DNA of 64,000 nt from Anaerolineaceae bacterium (GTDB lineage: Bacteria; Chloroflexota; Anaerolineae; Anaerolineales; Anaerolineaceae), in contig JAURZL010000013.1 of the NCBI GenBank assembly GCA_030653365.1, forward strand, positions 248,001 to 312,000. Reading direction: 5' to 3'. The notes beneath the pieces are model-generated. The model saw nothing but the letters and a program-made list of their open reading frames with translations, did no database searches and was not told the origin of the DNA. The position numbers and the translations under genes were made by a program. This document shows, one piece after another, positions 25,839 to 34,797 of the stretch; within the stretch, counting starts at the first letter, position 1, and each line of letters opens with the position of its first letter.

Positions 25839-27116
25839 TTAGAAATTAGAAATGATTGCATTCGCAAATTCCTGAGTCCCTACGATAGTTGCATTTTTTA
25901 CAAATTGAGCTAAATCTGGGGTTAGTTGTCCATTCCTGATGGTCATTTCTACTGCTGAGGTGATCAAATCAGCTGCTTCCTGCCAACCAATATATTGAAG
26001 CATCATTACAGATGATAGTATCAGTGAGGATGGATTTGCGATATTTTTTCCCGATATATCCGGCGCTGTTCCGTGGGTGGCTTCAAAAATGGCTATCCCG
26101 GTCTGGTAGTTAATGTTGGCTCCTGGAGCGATACCAATACCGCCAACCTGGGCAGCCAGAGCGTCGGACAAATAATCTCCGTTTAAATTCGTGGTAGCGA
26201 TGACACTAAAATTCTCAGGATAAAGTAGAAGGTTCTGAAAAGCTGCATCAACGATAACATCATTCATCCAGATTTTTCCGGTCAATAAAGCGGTTTCTTT
26301 TTCTTCTCGCGCAACTGACAATCCAAATGTTTTCCTGGTTGAATCAAATTGCTTTGATGTATAGATAAAATCCTTATACTCACTTTCAGCAAGATCATAA
26401 CCCCATTTCCGAAATGCACCTTCTGTAAATTTCATGATATTACCTTTATGAACAAGTGTAATGGAAGGCTTTTTATTCTCGATGGTAAATTCGATTGCTG
26501 CTCTCAGCAAACGTTGACTACCTTGTTGCGAAATAGGTTTGATCCCAATCCCAACGGTTTGTGGGAAACGGATTTTTCCGAAAGATTGTGGATAATTTTC
26601 CTGCAGCCATTGGAGCAGAGCAGATGTTTCTGGACTATCAGCTTCAAATTCGATTCCTGTGTAAACATCTTCGGTGTTTTCCCGAAAGATTGTGACATCA
26701 ATTTTTTCCGGATTGATTACCGGTGCCGAGATGCCTTTAAAATAGCGAACAGGTCTTAAGCAGACATAAAGATCGAGATCTTTCCGAAGTGCAACATTCA
26801 AAGATCGAATGCCTTCGCCGACTGGGGTAGATAGGGGACCTTTAATCCCAACCATGTAATGGGAGAAATCATATAAGGTCTCCTGCGGCAACCATTCTTC
26901 GGTTTGACGAAATGCTTTTTCACCAGCCAAGACTTCTTTCCAAATAATTTGACGTTTATTTCCATAAACTTCTGTTAATGCAGCAGTAACGACTGATTGC
27001 ATCGCCTGAGTTACTTCAGGTCCAATTCCATCTCCAGGGATGAATGGAATAGTGACCAGGTCAGGGACTGATAACTGATGGTTAATCATTTGAATGGTGT
27101 CCGTTGATATGTTCAT
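25839..27116 (-). CDS. icd: NADP-type isocitrate dehydrogenase
   Basis: A 425-residue enzyme closely following E. coli Icd: IPFIPGDGIGPEVT, IKGPLSTPVGEGIRSLNVALRK (the segment bearing the regulatory Ser in E. coli), CLRPVRYF, IFRENTEDVYTGIEF, TLVHKGNIMKFTEGAFRKWGY, NLNGDYLSDALAAQVGGIGIAPGAN and ATHGTAP. It oxidises isocitrate to 2-oxoglutarate. The frame extends to a TTG at 27143, but AAGGAGTGAC right before the ATG at 27116 sets that start. It diverges from the IclR-type regulator gene; the palindrome at 27230-27244 lies between them and may control both. Confidence 0.95.
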   Translation of the reverse strand: MNISTDTIQMINHQLSVPDLVTIPFIPGDGIGPEVTQAMQSVVTAALTEVYGNKRQIIWKEVLAGEKAFRQTEEWLPQETLYDFSHYMVGIKGPLSTPVGEGIRSLNVALRKDLDLYVCLRPVRYFKGISAPVINPEKIDVTIFRENTEDVYTGIEFEADSPETSALLQWLQENYPQSFGKIRFPQTVGIGIKPISQQGSQRLLRAAIEFTIENKKPSITLVHKGNIMKFTEGAFRKWGYDLAESEYKDFIYTSKQFDSTRKTFGLSVAREEKETALLTGKIWMNDVIVDAAFQNLLLYPENFSVIATTNLNGDYLSDALAAQVGGIGIAPGANINYQTGIAIFEATHGTAPDISGKNIANPSSLILSSVMMLQYIGWQEAADLITSAVEMTIRNGQLTPDLAQFVKNATIVGTQEFANAIISNF

Positions 27117-27185
27117 GTCACTCCTTATTAAAGATCTTTCCAATTTCGATACCTTTAATTTTTAAACTTTATATTAATTGAACCC

Positions 27186-27214
27186 TTGACTTTTTTCTAC
27201 ATAATTCCTATAAT
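27186..27214 (+). promoter_or_regulatory. Near-consensus sigma-70 promoter of the IclR-type gene
   Basis: TTGACT (27186-27191) and TATAAT (27209-27214) are separated by exactly 17 bases, predicting a start site near 27221, some 40 bases before the ATG at 27262. This is the best promoter match I found in the window. Confidence 0.75.
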
Positions 27215-27229
27215 CATTATATTCAATTT

Positions 27230-27244
27230 TGGGACACTGTCCCA
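27230..27244. promoter_or_regulatory. Perfect 15-base palindrome TGGGACA-C-TGTCCCA, candidate IclR operator
   Basis: The two 7-base arms are perfectly complementary around a single C. It sits about ten bases downstream of the predicted start site of the regulator gene and 114 bases upstream of the divergent icd ATG. A protein bound here would block the regulator promoter, which fits autorepression, and could also affect icd-acnA. GC-rich arms stand out against the AT-rich surroundings. Confidence 0.65.
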
Positions 27245-27261
27245 TTCTCCGGTACAATGTT

Positions 27262-28056
27262 ATGCAAATAGAAAAAAATCATACAATTGATCGACTAATA
27301 CAAATTATGGATTGTTTTACTATTGACCAAAACAAATTAGGAGTCAGGGAGGTGGCAAGACTGACAGGACTTTCTTCGAGTGTTTGTGGTCGATTAATGA
27401 TTGCTTTACGCGATCAAGGTTTATTATCACAGCACCACCAGTCCCGAACATATTCTGTGGGTCCAAAAAGCTTACGTTGGGCAGAAGTGTATACCACCAA
27501 TCTTGACATACGAAACGTAGCACTTCCGGTTATAAACGAATTATTGATTGAAACGAAAGAGACAATAAGCCTCTATATTCTGGATGGTAACGAGCGCTTA
27601 TGTGTGGAAAGAATGGAAAGTGCACAGAATGTACGCATAGTTGCCAGAATCGGGAGACGGTTACCATTGTATGCAGGGTCAGCTGGAAAATTATTACTTG
27701 CCTATTTACCGGAAAAACGGCAAGAGGAAATTTTATCCGGCACAAATTTTGAACCATTTACGAATAAAACCATCACTGATATTCAGAGTTTAAGGTCACA
27801 ATTAAAAATTATCAGGCGACAGGGTTATGCTTTCAGTGATGGTGAATGGGTTGAAGATGCAGCTGGCATTGCAGCACCGATTTTTGACATAAAAGGCGAT
27901 ATACTGGCAGCTTTAACGGTTTCTGGACCATCTTTTCGATTTACACAAGAAAAAATCAGGTTACATAAGCATAGTGTTTTGAAGGCAGTTGAAAGTATCT
28001 CAAAGGATTTGGGATATCTCGGAACTGCCTATCCCTATCAAAATCATTCCAATTAA
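27262..28056 (+). CDS. IclR-family transcriptional regulator
   Basis: A 264-residue regulator with an N-terminal winged helix (DRLIQIMDCF, VREVARLTGLSSSVCGRLMIAL, GLLSQ) and a C-terminal IclR effector-binding domain (ETISLYILDGNERLCVERMES, LPLYAGSAGKLLLAYLPE, RRQGYAFSDGEWVEDAAGIAAPIFD, AALTVSGPSFRF). The frame extends to a TTG at 27229 that would place the start inside the palindrome, so ATG 27262 is preferred. It lies head to head with icd-acnA and 82 bases upstream of citrate synthase, so it probably governs citrate/isocitrate metabolism. The ligand is unknown; a small carboxylate is the usual kind for this fold. Confidence 0.92.
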   Translation: MQIEKNHTIDRLIQIMDCFTIDQNKLGVREVARLTGLSSSVCGRLMIALRDQGLLSQHHQSRTYSVGPKSLRWAEVYTTNLDIRNVALPVINELLIETKETISLYILDGNERLCVERMESAQNVRIVARIGRRLPLYAGSAGKLLLAYLPEKRQEEILSGTNFEPFTNKTITDIQSLRSQLKIIRRQGYAFSDGEWVEDAAGIAAPIFDIKGDILAALTVSGPSFRFTQEKIRLHKHSVLKAVESISKDLGYLGTAYPYQNHSN

Positions 28057-28138
28057 TAAAAAAAATAGTTGGATACATCATTCAACTTCCCAATTATTTT
28101 GTTTTCCATTCAAGTTAGTTTCACAAAGGAGATTTACA

Positions 28139-29446
28139 ATGATGTCGTTAGAGGAGAAAATCGCAACACAATTACCAGTCTGGCGGGAACGGGTAAACCG
28201 TTTACGGAATGAATATGGAGACTTTAAGGTCTGTGATGTAACTGTATCTCAGATTTATGGTGGTATTCGTGGCGTTCAAATTCAAGTCAGTGATATATCA
28301 TACGTTGATCCCAACGAAGGAATCCGCATAAGAGGATATTCAATCCCAGAATTATTAAAGGAACTACCAAAACTTCCAGGGGCGGAATTTCCCTTAGCTG
28401 GTGGTGTTTATTATTTACTATTGACTAATGAATTACCTACTTTTGAAGATGCGATGTTGGTGGAAGAAGAATGGCGGAGGAGAAGTTTAGTTCCAACATA
28501 TGTGTACAACACGATTCGAAGAATGCCGAAGGATACACATCCGATGACATTATTTTCGATTGGGATTATGGCATTGCAACGTGAATCAGTTTTCGCCAAA
28601 CAATATGAAATTGGTGTTGTTAAAGATGATCACTGGAAATATTTCTTGCAGGATTCCTTAAATCTTACAGCCAAATTGCCAGGTTTGGCTGCATTTATCT
28701 ACAATCTGAAGTATCAGGATGGAATTTATCTCCCACCCAGATCCGATCATGATTGGAGTGCAAATTTTGGGGTAATGATTGATCGGGAAGGAGATCCGAA
28801 TTACTACGATTTATGCAGGTTGTTTTTCTTTTTACATTGTGATCATGAAGGTGGAAATGTTTCTGCACATGCGACACATCTGGTGAGTTCTGCTTTATCA
28901 GATGTATATTTATCCTGCGCAGCTGGTATGAATGGTCTTGCAGGACCATTACATGGTCTGGCTAATCAGGAGTGCCTCAAATGGTTATTGGATGTAAGAG
29001 AACACTTTAAAGGATTGCCAGGCAAATCAGAATTGGAAGTTTTCCTCAGAGATTCCCTGGCTGCTGGAAAGATTATTCCCGGTTATGGTCATGCGGTTCT
29101 GAGAACAACTGATCCACGCTTTACTGCACAACTTCAATTTGCCAGGGATAAAAACTTAAATAGTGACTTAATTCAGTTGGTTGAAATGGTTTATGAAACT
29201 CTGCCGAATATATTGATGGAAAATGGAAAAGTCAGTAATCCATGGCCAAATGTTGATGCAATTAATGGCGCTTTACAATATCATTTCGGCGTAAAGGAAT
29301 ATGATTTCTATACCATTCTCTTTGGTATAAGCAGAATATTAGGCCTGTCTGCTCATATCGTTTGGGCAAGAGCTTTATTAAAACCGATTGAAAGGCCGAA
29401 ATCATTGACGACCGATATGTTAGAAGCAATGATAACCAGGAATTAA
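28139..29446 (+). CDS. gltA: Citrate synthase, mitochondrial/eukaryotic-like type
   Basis: A 435-residue citrate synthase whose sequence follows the mitochondrial enzyme rather than the usual bacterial GltA: DPNEGIRIRGYSIPE, CDHEGGNVSAHATHLVSSALSD, NGLAGPLHGLANQE, PGYGHAVLRTTDPRF, NPWPNVDAINGAL and ERPKSLTT. The catalytic triad is His272, His318 and Asp373, at nearly the same numbers as in the pig enzyme. The frame runs upstream to 27989, overlapping the regulator gene, but AAAGGAG seven bases before the ATG at 28139 fixes the start (a second ATG follows at once). With the divergent icd and acnA it completes citrate to 2-oxoglutarate. Confidence 0.95.
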   Translation: MMSLEEKIATQLPVWRERVNRLRNEYGDFKVCDVTVSQIYGGIRGVQIQVSDISYVDPNEGIRIRGYSIPELLKELPKLPGAEFPLAGGVYYLLLTNELPTFEDAMLVEEEWRRRSLVPTYVYNTIRRMPKDTHPMTLFSIGIMALQRESVFAKQYEIGVVKDDHWKYFLQDSLNLTAKLPGLAAFIYNLKYQDGIYLPPRSDHDWSANFGVMIDREGDPNYYDLCRLFFFLHCDHEGGNVSAHATHLVSSALSDVYLSCAAGMNGLAGPLHGLANQECLKWLLDVREHFKGLPGKSELEVFLRDSLAAGKIIPGYGHAVLRTTDPRFTAQLQFARDKNLNSDLIQLVEMVYETLPNILMENGKVSNPWPNVDAINGALQYHFGVKEYDFYTILFGISRILGLSAHIVWARALLKPIERPKSLTTDMLEAMITRN

Positions 29447-29500
29447 TCTTATCATTTATAATTTTGTGCAATTGTTTTAAAGAGGTATGAAGGAGAAAGC

Positions 29501-31267
29501 ATGGAAAATGGATCATATAAAATTTATGGCGATAAGTTAGTTTTACGAACCCGAAATCGACTATGCGATACCGTTGATGAATTAATTAATAGTAAATTAT
29601 TTTTGGATTTACTCAGTAAATATGTAAGATATTTATTTCGCCAACAATCACGATTATTGCGTGTTTTCTATAATGAAGAAAAAGTTACACCTGAAGAATT
29701 AAAAACAATGCAGACAACATTATTGTTATTATCAAAACTACCGGCAGATCAGGTGAGCAAAATCATTCCGGAGAGTAAAACTTTCTTTGACGATATGGAT
29801 CTGCTCAGTGATTTTGTGGAACAGTTTTATAATTTTTGGCGCCGTCTGCAACGTTTGGTAGTTATTGATTCGGTCGATGATCGTCTCGATAAACGTCCTT
29901 ATCGATCCTTTACGGAGACTGTAGAAAAATTAATGCATGTCGTTCGCAGTGCTCAACGTGATATTCTTGAAAATATTTCAGGTAATCATCCGCGAGTATA
30001 CCGTCAGGTTAGTGCAGGTGTTAACATTGCTGCCATTACCTTGCCTTATCAGATGCCATTTATTTGTGATTATTCTGATAAATTATGCGATATTCTGATG
30101 ACCCGTCAAGTTCTCATTTATCCTCCCCTAATTTTTAATACGCCAAACAATAAAAGGAGTGGTAAATTCGTGAGGGTTGAAAAAAATCCAATAGACCATT
30201 TGGAAATTGATCCTGAACAATGGTTATGTTATCCTGCAAAAGTTGGTGAGTTGGTCATACTGGTTTATTTCACCGTTCAATGGTTTGAGTTGGGATTCTC
30301 GCTCAGTAATTTATTTGAATTGGCAGATGACGCAGATCTGAAGAAGAAACCGGATGCCATCTATTTTTATGGTGTTCCAGTTGAAGGGGAGAAAGAGGCT
30401 GATGTAACGGAAACCATTTTTTATGATGACAAAGAAAATGATATTCTGATAGGATCAGTTCCATTCCGGAAGGAATATGCTTACTTTGGATATCTGAAGA
30501 AAATGATCCTGACATTACACAATGTCAAGATGATGAAAATGGGGAGATTGCCATTTCATGGTGCTATGTTCCATATCGTTTTACGGAATGCAGGAACTTC
30601 CAATGTCTTATTAATTGGAGATACCGGAGCTGGAAAATCTGAAACACTCGAAGCACTACGTGGCATTATTGAAGATCAGGTAGAGGACCTTGTCATCATC
30701 GCTGATGATATGGGCTCGATTGAAATACTTCCTGATGGAAGAATTATGGGATATGGGACAGAAATTGGAGCTTTTGTTCGCCTGGATGATTTACAGAAGG
30801 ATTATGCATTTGGACAAATAGATCGTTCCATAATTATGAATCCTGACCAGGTGAATGCAAGGGTAGTAATCCCGGTGACCACCTTCAAAAATGTTGTTAA
30901 TGGATATGAGATCGACTTTGTTTTATATGCCAACAATTATGATACGGTTGATGAAGACCATCCGGCAGTTGAACGGATCAAAAATCCTGAACAGGCAATT
31001 GACATTTTCCGTTCCGGCGCTGTGATGAGTAAAGGGACAACAACGACAACCGGATTAACACATTCTTATTTTGCAAATATTTTTGGCCCGCCAGAATATA
31101 GGGAGTTGCATGACGAAATAGCTAATCAGTATTTCCATGCATTTTATGCTAAAGATGTATTTGTTGGAGAAATGAGAACTCAATTGGGTATTTCTGGTAA
31201 AGAATTTACCGGACCAGAAGATTCCGCCAGAGCTTTATTGGAGATTTTGAAAACAAGACCTCGATAA
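29501..31267 (+). CDS. HprK/PEPCK-superfamily P-loop protein next to citrate synthase
   Basis: A 588-residue protein with an unfamiliar, mostly helical N-terminal half (to about residue 330) and a C-terminal P-loop domain. The loop GDTGAGKSE (373-381) and the ADDMGSIEI segment (401-409) resemble HPr kinase/phosphorylase (GDSGIGKSE, VADD) and thus the PEP carboxykinase superfamily. PEPCK-specific kinase-2 and arginine motifs are not obvious. Similar proteins are, to my recollection, labelled phosphoenolpyruvate carboxykinase in related genomes; the position next to gltA would fit either a gluconeogenic enzyme or a protein kinase sensing carbon flux. AAGGAG precedes the ATG. The substrate is unproven. 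Confidence 0.7.
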   Translation: MENGSYKIYGDKLVLRTRNRLCDTVDELINSKLFLDLLSKYVRYLFRQQSRLLRVFYNEEKVTPEELKTMQTTLLLLSKLPADQVSKIIPESKTFFDDMDLLSDFVEQFYNFWRRLQRLVVIDSVDDRLDKRPYRSFTETVEKLMHVVRSAQRDILENISGNHPRVYRQVSAGVNIAAITLPYQMPFICDYSDKLCDILMTRQVLIYPPLIFNTPNNKRSGKFVRVEKNPIDHLEIDPEQWLCYPAKVGELVILVYFTVQWFELGFSLSNLFELADDADLKKKPDAIYFYGVPVEGEKEADVTETIFYDDKENDILIGSVPFRKEYAYFGYLKKMILTLHNVKMMKMGRLPFHGAMFHIVLRNAGTSNVLLIGDTGAGKSETLEALRGIIEDQVEDLVIIADDMGSIEILPDGRIMGYGTEIGAFVRLDDLQKDYAFGQIDRSIIMNPDQVNARVVIPVTTFKNVVNGYEIDFVLYANNYDTVDEDHPAVERIKNPEQAIDIFRSGAVMSKGTTTTTGLTHSYFANIFGPPEYRELHDEIANQYFHAFYAKDVFVGEMRTQLGISGKEFTGPEDSARALLEILKTRPR

Positions 31268-31557
31268 CAAAGAATTAGGGTGATTTCATTTCACCTAATG
31301 CTACTTCAATTGTCATGAATTGTCTTCATGTACGATCTCAATCATGATTTGTTGAGGAGGTTAATATTTAAATTAAGAAATAACAAAGGAAGGAATTTAT
31401 AACGTGAGTGAAGAATTTTTCTACACTACTTTCTAGGTAATGAGACTTCCACGAATTGTTCTTAATAATGAGCTACCAATCATGACCAAAATGATGATTA
31501 AGTTGCATGGATTCTTGAAATCCATATTTCATTTTCACCTCATTTTTAGTTTCAACC
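31268..31557. other. Intergenic region after the HprK/PEPCK-like gene
   Basis: The first part holds an imperfect hairpin, ATTAGG-G-TGA (31274-31283) with TCA-CCTAAT (31291-31299), lacking a clear T-run, a weak terminator candidate. A ten-codon frame MSEEFFYTTF (GTG 31404 to TAG 31436) has a good ribosome site (AAAGGAAGG); shifting by one base after it reads on for a few residues as FLGNE. This could be the remnant of a decayed gene, but it is too short to identify. No other feature was seen. Confidence 0.3.
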
Positions 31558-32448
31558 ATGTTTATTATGATTAATCAGTACAATAGTAGAATGAAAATTT
31601 TTGCATTTCTATTTAATATTCTTTTATTACTTTTGGTAGGATGCTTATCAAATGATCCCCTTGAAGAAAATATATCTCCAACTTTTGAAATAACAAAAAC
31701 ACTCAATATTGAAGAAAAACCATCCCCTACAATTACCCAAACAGTTGTTCCAACAAATACTCCCGAACCAAAGGCGATTGAGATAGATGTCTGTTCTCCG
31801 TTAGTAAATTATCCTATTGAAAACCTGGTCAATATGATATCCAATCCATTTCTTCCCCCCAAACCAGGCTCAGATGATCCGCACCAGGGGGTGGATTTCA
31901 GTGTCGTCGATCCCGACCTCCGTATGGCCTTGAAAGGTGCAGCAGTGCAGGCAATATTGGCTGGTGAGGTTGTCATGGTGATGGATGACCGCTTTCCTTA
32001 TGGCCACGCTATCCTGGTGGAAACGCCGTTTCAAAAATTACCGGTTAGCTGGATGGAAAAACTGGAGACTCAAACCAAACCAGATTTATTTGGTGCCAAC
32101 CCCTCCTTAACATGTCCGGCAGGTTGGGATCAACCTGATCAGGAAAATATGGATCTTTCTCTTTATATCCTTTACGCCCATCTTGATACTGCTACGACGT
32201 ATACGTTGGGAGACCAGGTAGATTGTGGTGATGGATTAGGTTCAATAGGGGATAGTGGAAATGCGCTGGCTCCACACCTGCATATAGAAATGAGGTATGG
32301 CTACTCTTCAGGTATCAAAGGCAGTATGGCACATTATACTGTCAGCGCTGATCAACAGGAAATGAGCAATTATTGTCGTTGGCGGGTGAGTGGGTGGTAT
32401 CGCATAATTGATCCCATGGATTTGTTTTTCACGAACCCCGGTTCTTAA
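31558..32448 (+). CDS. M23-family (LytM/lysostaphin-type) metallopeptidase-domain lipoprotein
   Basis: A 296-residue lipoprotein with signal sequence ending LLVGCLS (Cys29) and a Thr/Pro-rich linker (residues about 40-75). The C-terminal domain has the M23 zinc-site motifs: HQGVDFS (His109, Asp113), YAHLD, and APHLHIEMR with its HxH pair, together with GDGLGSIGDSGNA. Such domains cleave peptidoglycan cross-bridges or act as LytM activators of amidases. About 70 residues are inserted between the first His motif and the YAHLD strand. The ATG at 31558 has no good ribosome site, so an internal Met (for example 31591) remains possible. It converges with, and overlaps by four bases, another cell-surface lipoprotein gene. 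Confidence 0.85.
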   Translation: MFIMINQYNSRMKIFAFLFNILLLLLVGCLSNDPLEENISPTFEITKTLNIEEKPSPTITQTVVPTNTPEPKAIEIDVCSPLVNYPIENLVNMISNPFLPPKPGSDDPHQGVDFSVVDPDLRMALKGAAVQAILAGEVVMVMDDRFPYGHAILVETPFQKLPVSWMEKLETQTKPDLFGANPSLTCPAGWDQPDQENMDLSLYILYAHLDTATTYTLGDQVDCGDGLGSIGDSGNALAPHLHIEMRYGYSSGIKGSMAHYTVSADQQEMSNYCRWRVSGWYRIIDPMDLFFTNPGS

Positions 32449-33233
32449 GGGGATGTATTTCTTAAGTCAGAATATCCCATATCCAACATCCATTGACAGA
32501 GTATTGGTCCACCATGTTCATCTGGAATGGGTGTTGATCCGTTGTCTTGTGGAATGCCATTAAATCCACGGAAATAACCAAATTCTCCAGTTAGTTGTTC
32601 TTCAGCCGGACCTGACAAATCACGATCACCGATAGCAATGGCATGGATATGGATGGGAGATCCAGGATATAACTGGTCAAAGTTTCGTAACCAGGCGGCG
32701 AATCCTGCTGTGCGTAATGCGTTGATCAATGGTTCAATGTCATCATACAATACCTGATAGATTCCATATTGAATCACGGAAATATCAACTGCACCCCCAC
32801 CATTATGGGTTCCAAAACTGGCGGAAATCTGATTTGTATAACTGCCTTGCGTAAGATGATATCCAGTTAATTCAATTTCACCCCCATAAATGGATTGGGC
32901 ATGTTCAAGCATTGAAAAAGTACGTTGATTGATGTACATCCCATTAATAACAACCAGATCATAATTTTCCTGAGGTTCCAGACAATTATCTGGTTCAATG
33001 AATGCTGGAGTAGGTGTATTGGATACGGTCGGGGTTTTAGTCGGAAGTACTGGTACTGTGGAAGTGGCTGTAATCGTCGGAGTGGATGTTTGTGTGGATA
33101 AAACTATGGTTGGAAAAATAACCTGAGATTCAATAGAGTCATCCACTACCTTATTTGTTCCACAAGAAGTAATCATAAGAAGTGGGATGGTAATTAAAAT
33201 GATGACCATAAAAATTCTACGGCGATGAGTCAT
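32445..33233 (-). CDS. Lipoprotein with an M15-like (DD-peptidase/hedgehog-fold) domain
   Basis: A lipoprotein of about 262 residues, starting MTHRRRIF, with the lipobox ITSCG followed by a long Thr/Pro linker and a C-terminal domain. The elements ASFGTHNGGGAVDIS and SPIHIHAIAIGDRDLS resemble the S-x-H-x-x-G-x-A-x-D and H-x-H zinc motifs of VanY/M15 D,D-carboxypeptidases. That assignment is from motif spacing only. An upstream GTG at 33260 is in frame, but the ATG at 33233 gives a standard signal peptide; neither has a clear Shine-Dalgarno. It faces the M23 lipoprotein gene, with stop codons overlapping, so the two may both act on the cell envelope. Confidence 0.7.
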   Translation of the reverse strand: MTHRRRIFMVIILITIPLLMITSCGTNKVVDDSIESQVIFPTIVLSTQTSTPTITATSTVPVLPTKTPTVSNTPTPAFIEPDNCLEPQENYDLVVINGMYINQRTFSMLEHAQSIYGGEIELTGYHLTQGSYTNQISASFGTHNGGGAVDISVIQYGIYQVLYDDIEPLINALRTAGFAAWLRNFDQLYPGSPIHIHAIAIGDRDLSGPAEEQLTGEFGYFRGFNGIPQDNGSTPIPDEHGGPILCQWMLDMGYSDLRNTSP

Positions 33234-33357
33234 TTTTTTATTTTCATAATTCGTAAACACCTAGATAGAGTCTAATACATTATTCAATTAAACCATGATT
33301 TACTAAGCGTTGAATTGACGAACAGAAGTTTCTCTTATTAAAAAAAATATGGATTAA

Positions 33358-34797
33358 TTATGATGAAAAATTAATCGATTTTTTATCACCTGTTTTTATC
33401 TTTGCTAACGCAAGAATTGAAAATAAGAAAAGAATTACATAAATTACCATCAAATTGGTATATCCGATTTGATCAGCGATTGGACCACCAATGTATGCGC
33501 CAACAGCTCCAGCTCCAGCACCAGCCAGATTGGAGATACCCAGGAATTTTCCAGCCTGGTCTTTTGGAACAATCTCGGTTCCCAAAGCCCAATTGGAAGC
33601 ATAAAAGAAACCTATTCCTGCCCCAACCAGACAACCAGCTGCATACATATATGAGATTGAAGGAGATAAAAGCACCAGAGCAGTCCCAAGTGTGGTCAGA
33701 ATAGCACTGACCAAAATAATCTTTTTGGTGCCAAATCGATCCGTCAACCAGCCACTGGGTACTGCCGAGATGAGGATAAAAATACCAATAAACATCGTGA
33801 TCGATGCTGCTGGGCCTGCGGCTTTTTCGCCCTGTAATTCAACGAATCTCTCCTGTAAGAAAAAGACCAGAAACCCAGCCAGGTTGGTTGATCCAGCCAG
33901 GAATGCCAATCTGTTAACCACCCACCAGGTAAAATTCTGATGATCCTGAATTTTTTGGCCAATACTGATGTAAACACTACTCCAAACCCCGATTCCTATG
34001 GCGATTAGCATTCCTAATAAACCAATAGCCATTACCATCAGGTGACTATAAGGAGTTTCCTCTTGTAGTATAAAATTCATGATTTGCCGAACAAAAAATC
34101 CTGAAGAAAGAATAATTACTGTAAATGCTGCAGTCATTAAAACCAGACGGATAATTGGATTCCAATCGACTTTCGCTGATTTTTGTTGTAACGGTTCTTC
34201 CTTGATTGTTAGAGTGAGTAAGAGACATACAATCATCACTACGATCAAAGTTATCAATGCACCCCAAATATTACCAGCACTGACCATTTTGCCAATCACA
34301 AAGGAAACAAATATTAATGGAAGTGGAAGTTCGAACAACGCTTTAAAACCAGAGAAACGACCTCTCTTTTCTTCAGGAACGAGATCAGGAATGATACCCT
34401 GGGTAGCTGCGTGGGCCGTATTCGCTGTCACCATGGATAATGTGTAAAGGAGGAATAAGAACCAATAACCGGTCATGCCTTCCATACCAGCTGTAAAACC
34501 TATGAAGACGTAGAGAATGATTTCTCCAATGGTACCTGCCACAATGAATGGACGACGCCTACCAAATTTTGAAGTGGATTGATCACTGAGTAATCCCATC
34601 AAAGCCTGTACCAACACAGCAGCCATTAATGCCCAGAGCCGCATATTTCCTAATAATTCACCTTTGGCGGCTTCCCCAACAAAGCGTTGAATTAATAAGG
34701 GGACGATTAATGGGGATAATACTTGTGAACGTGCGGTGAGAGCAAACCAGTAAATGTTGTAGGTGATATAGTGATACCAACGGATGACTTGTTTCAT
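33358..34797 (-). CDS. MFS transporter (sugar-type) of the alpha-mannosidase operon
   Basis: A 479-residue transporter with about twelve helices. MFS signatures include GLLSDQSTSKFGRRRPFI between helices 2 and 3 and GWLTDRFGTKK in the second half, plus LVPEEKRGRFSGFKALFE. The layout resembles the glycoside-pentoside-hexuronide or sucrose-type MFS proteins. The start codon overlaps the stop of the putative glycoside hydrolase gene (TGATG), indicating coupling. It is the last gene of the leftward unit with the alpha-mannosidase and probably imports a mannoside or a product of that pathway; substrate not determinable from sequence. Confidence 0.88.
   Translation of the reverse strand: MKQVIRWYHYITYNIYWFALTARSQVLSPLIVPLLIQRFVGEAAKGELLGNMRLWALMAAVLVQALMGLLSDQSTSKFGRRRPFIVAGTIGEIILYVFIGFTAGMEGMTGYWFLFLLYTLSMVTANTAHAATQGIIPDLVPEEKRGRFSGFKALFELPLPLIFVSFVIGKMVSAGNIWGALITLIVVMIVCLLLTLTIKEEPLQQKSAKVDWNPIIRLVLMTAAFTVIILSSGFFVRQIMNFILQEETPYSHLMVMAIGLLGMLIAIGIGVWSSVYISIGQKIQDHQNFTWWVVNRLAFLAGSTNLAGFLVFFLQERFVELQGEKAAGPAASITMFIGIFILISAVPSGWLTDRFGTKKIILVSAILTTLGTALVLLSPSISYMYAAGCLVGAGIGFFYASNWALGTEIVPKDQAGKFLGISNLAGAGAGAVGAYIGGPIADQIGYTNLMVIYVILFLFSILALAKIKTGDKKSINFSS

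Noticed and set aside
27989..28138. Upstream extension of the citrate synthase frame by 50 residues
   Set aside because: It overlaps the regulator gene and lacks family similarity; a clear AAAGGAG precedes the ATG at 28139.
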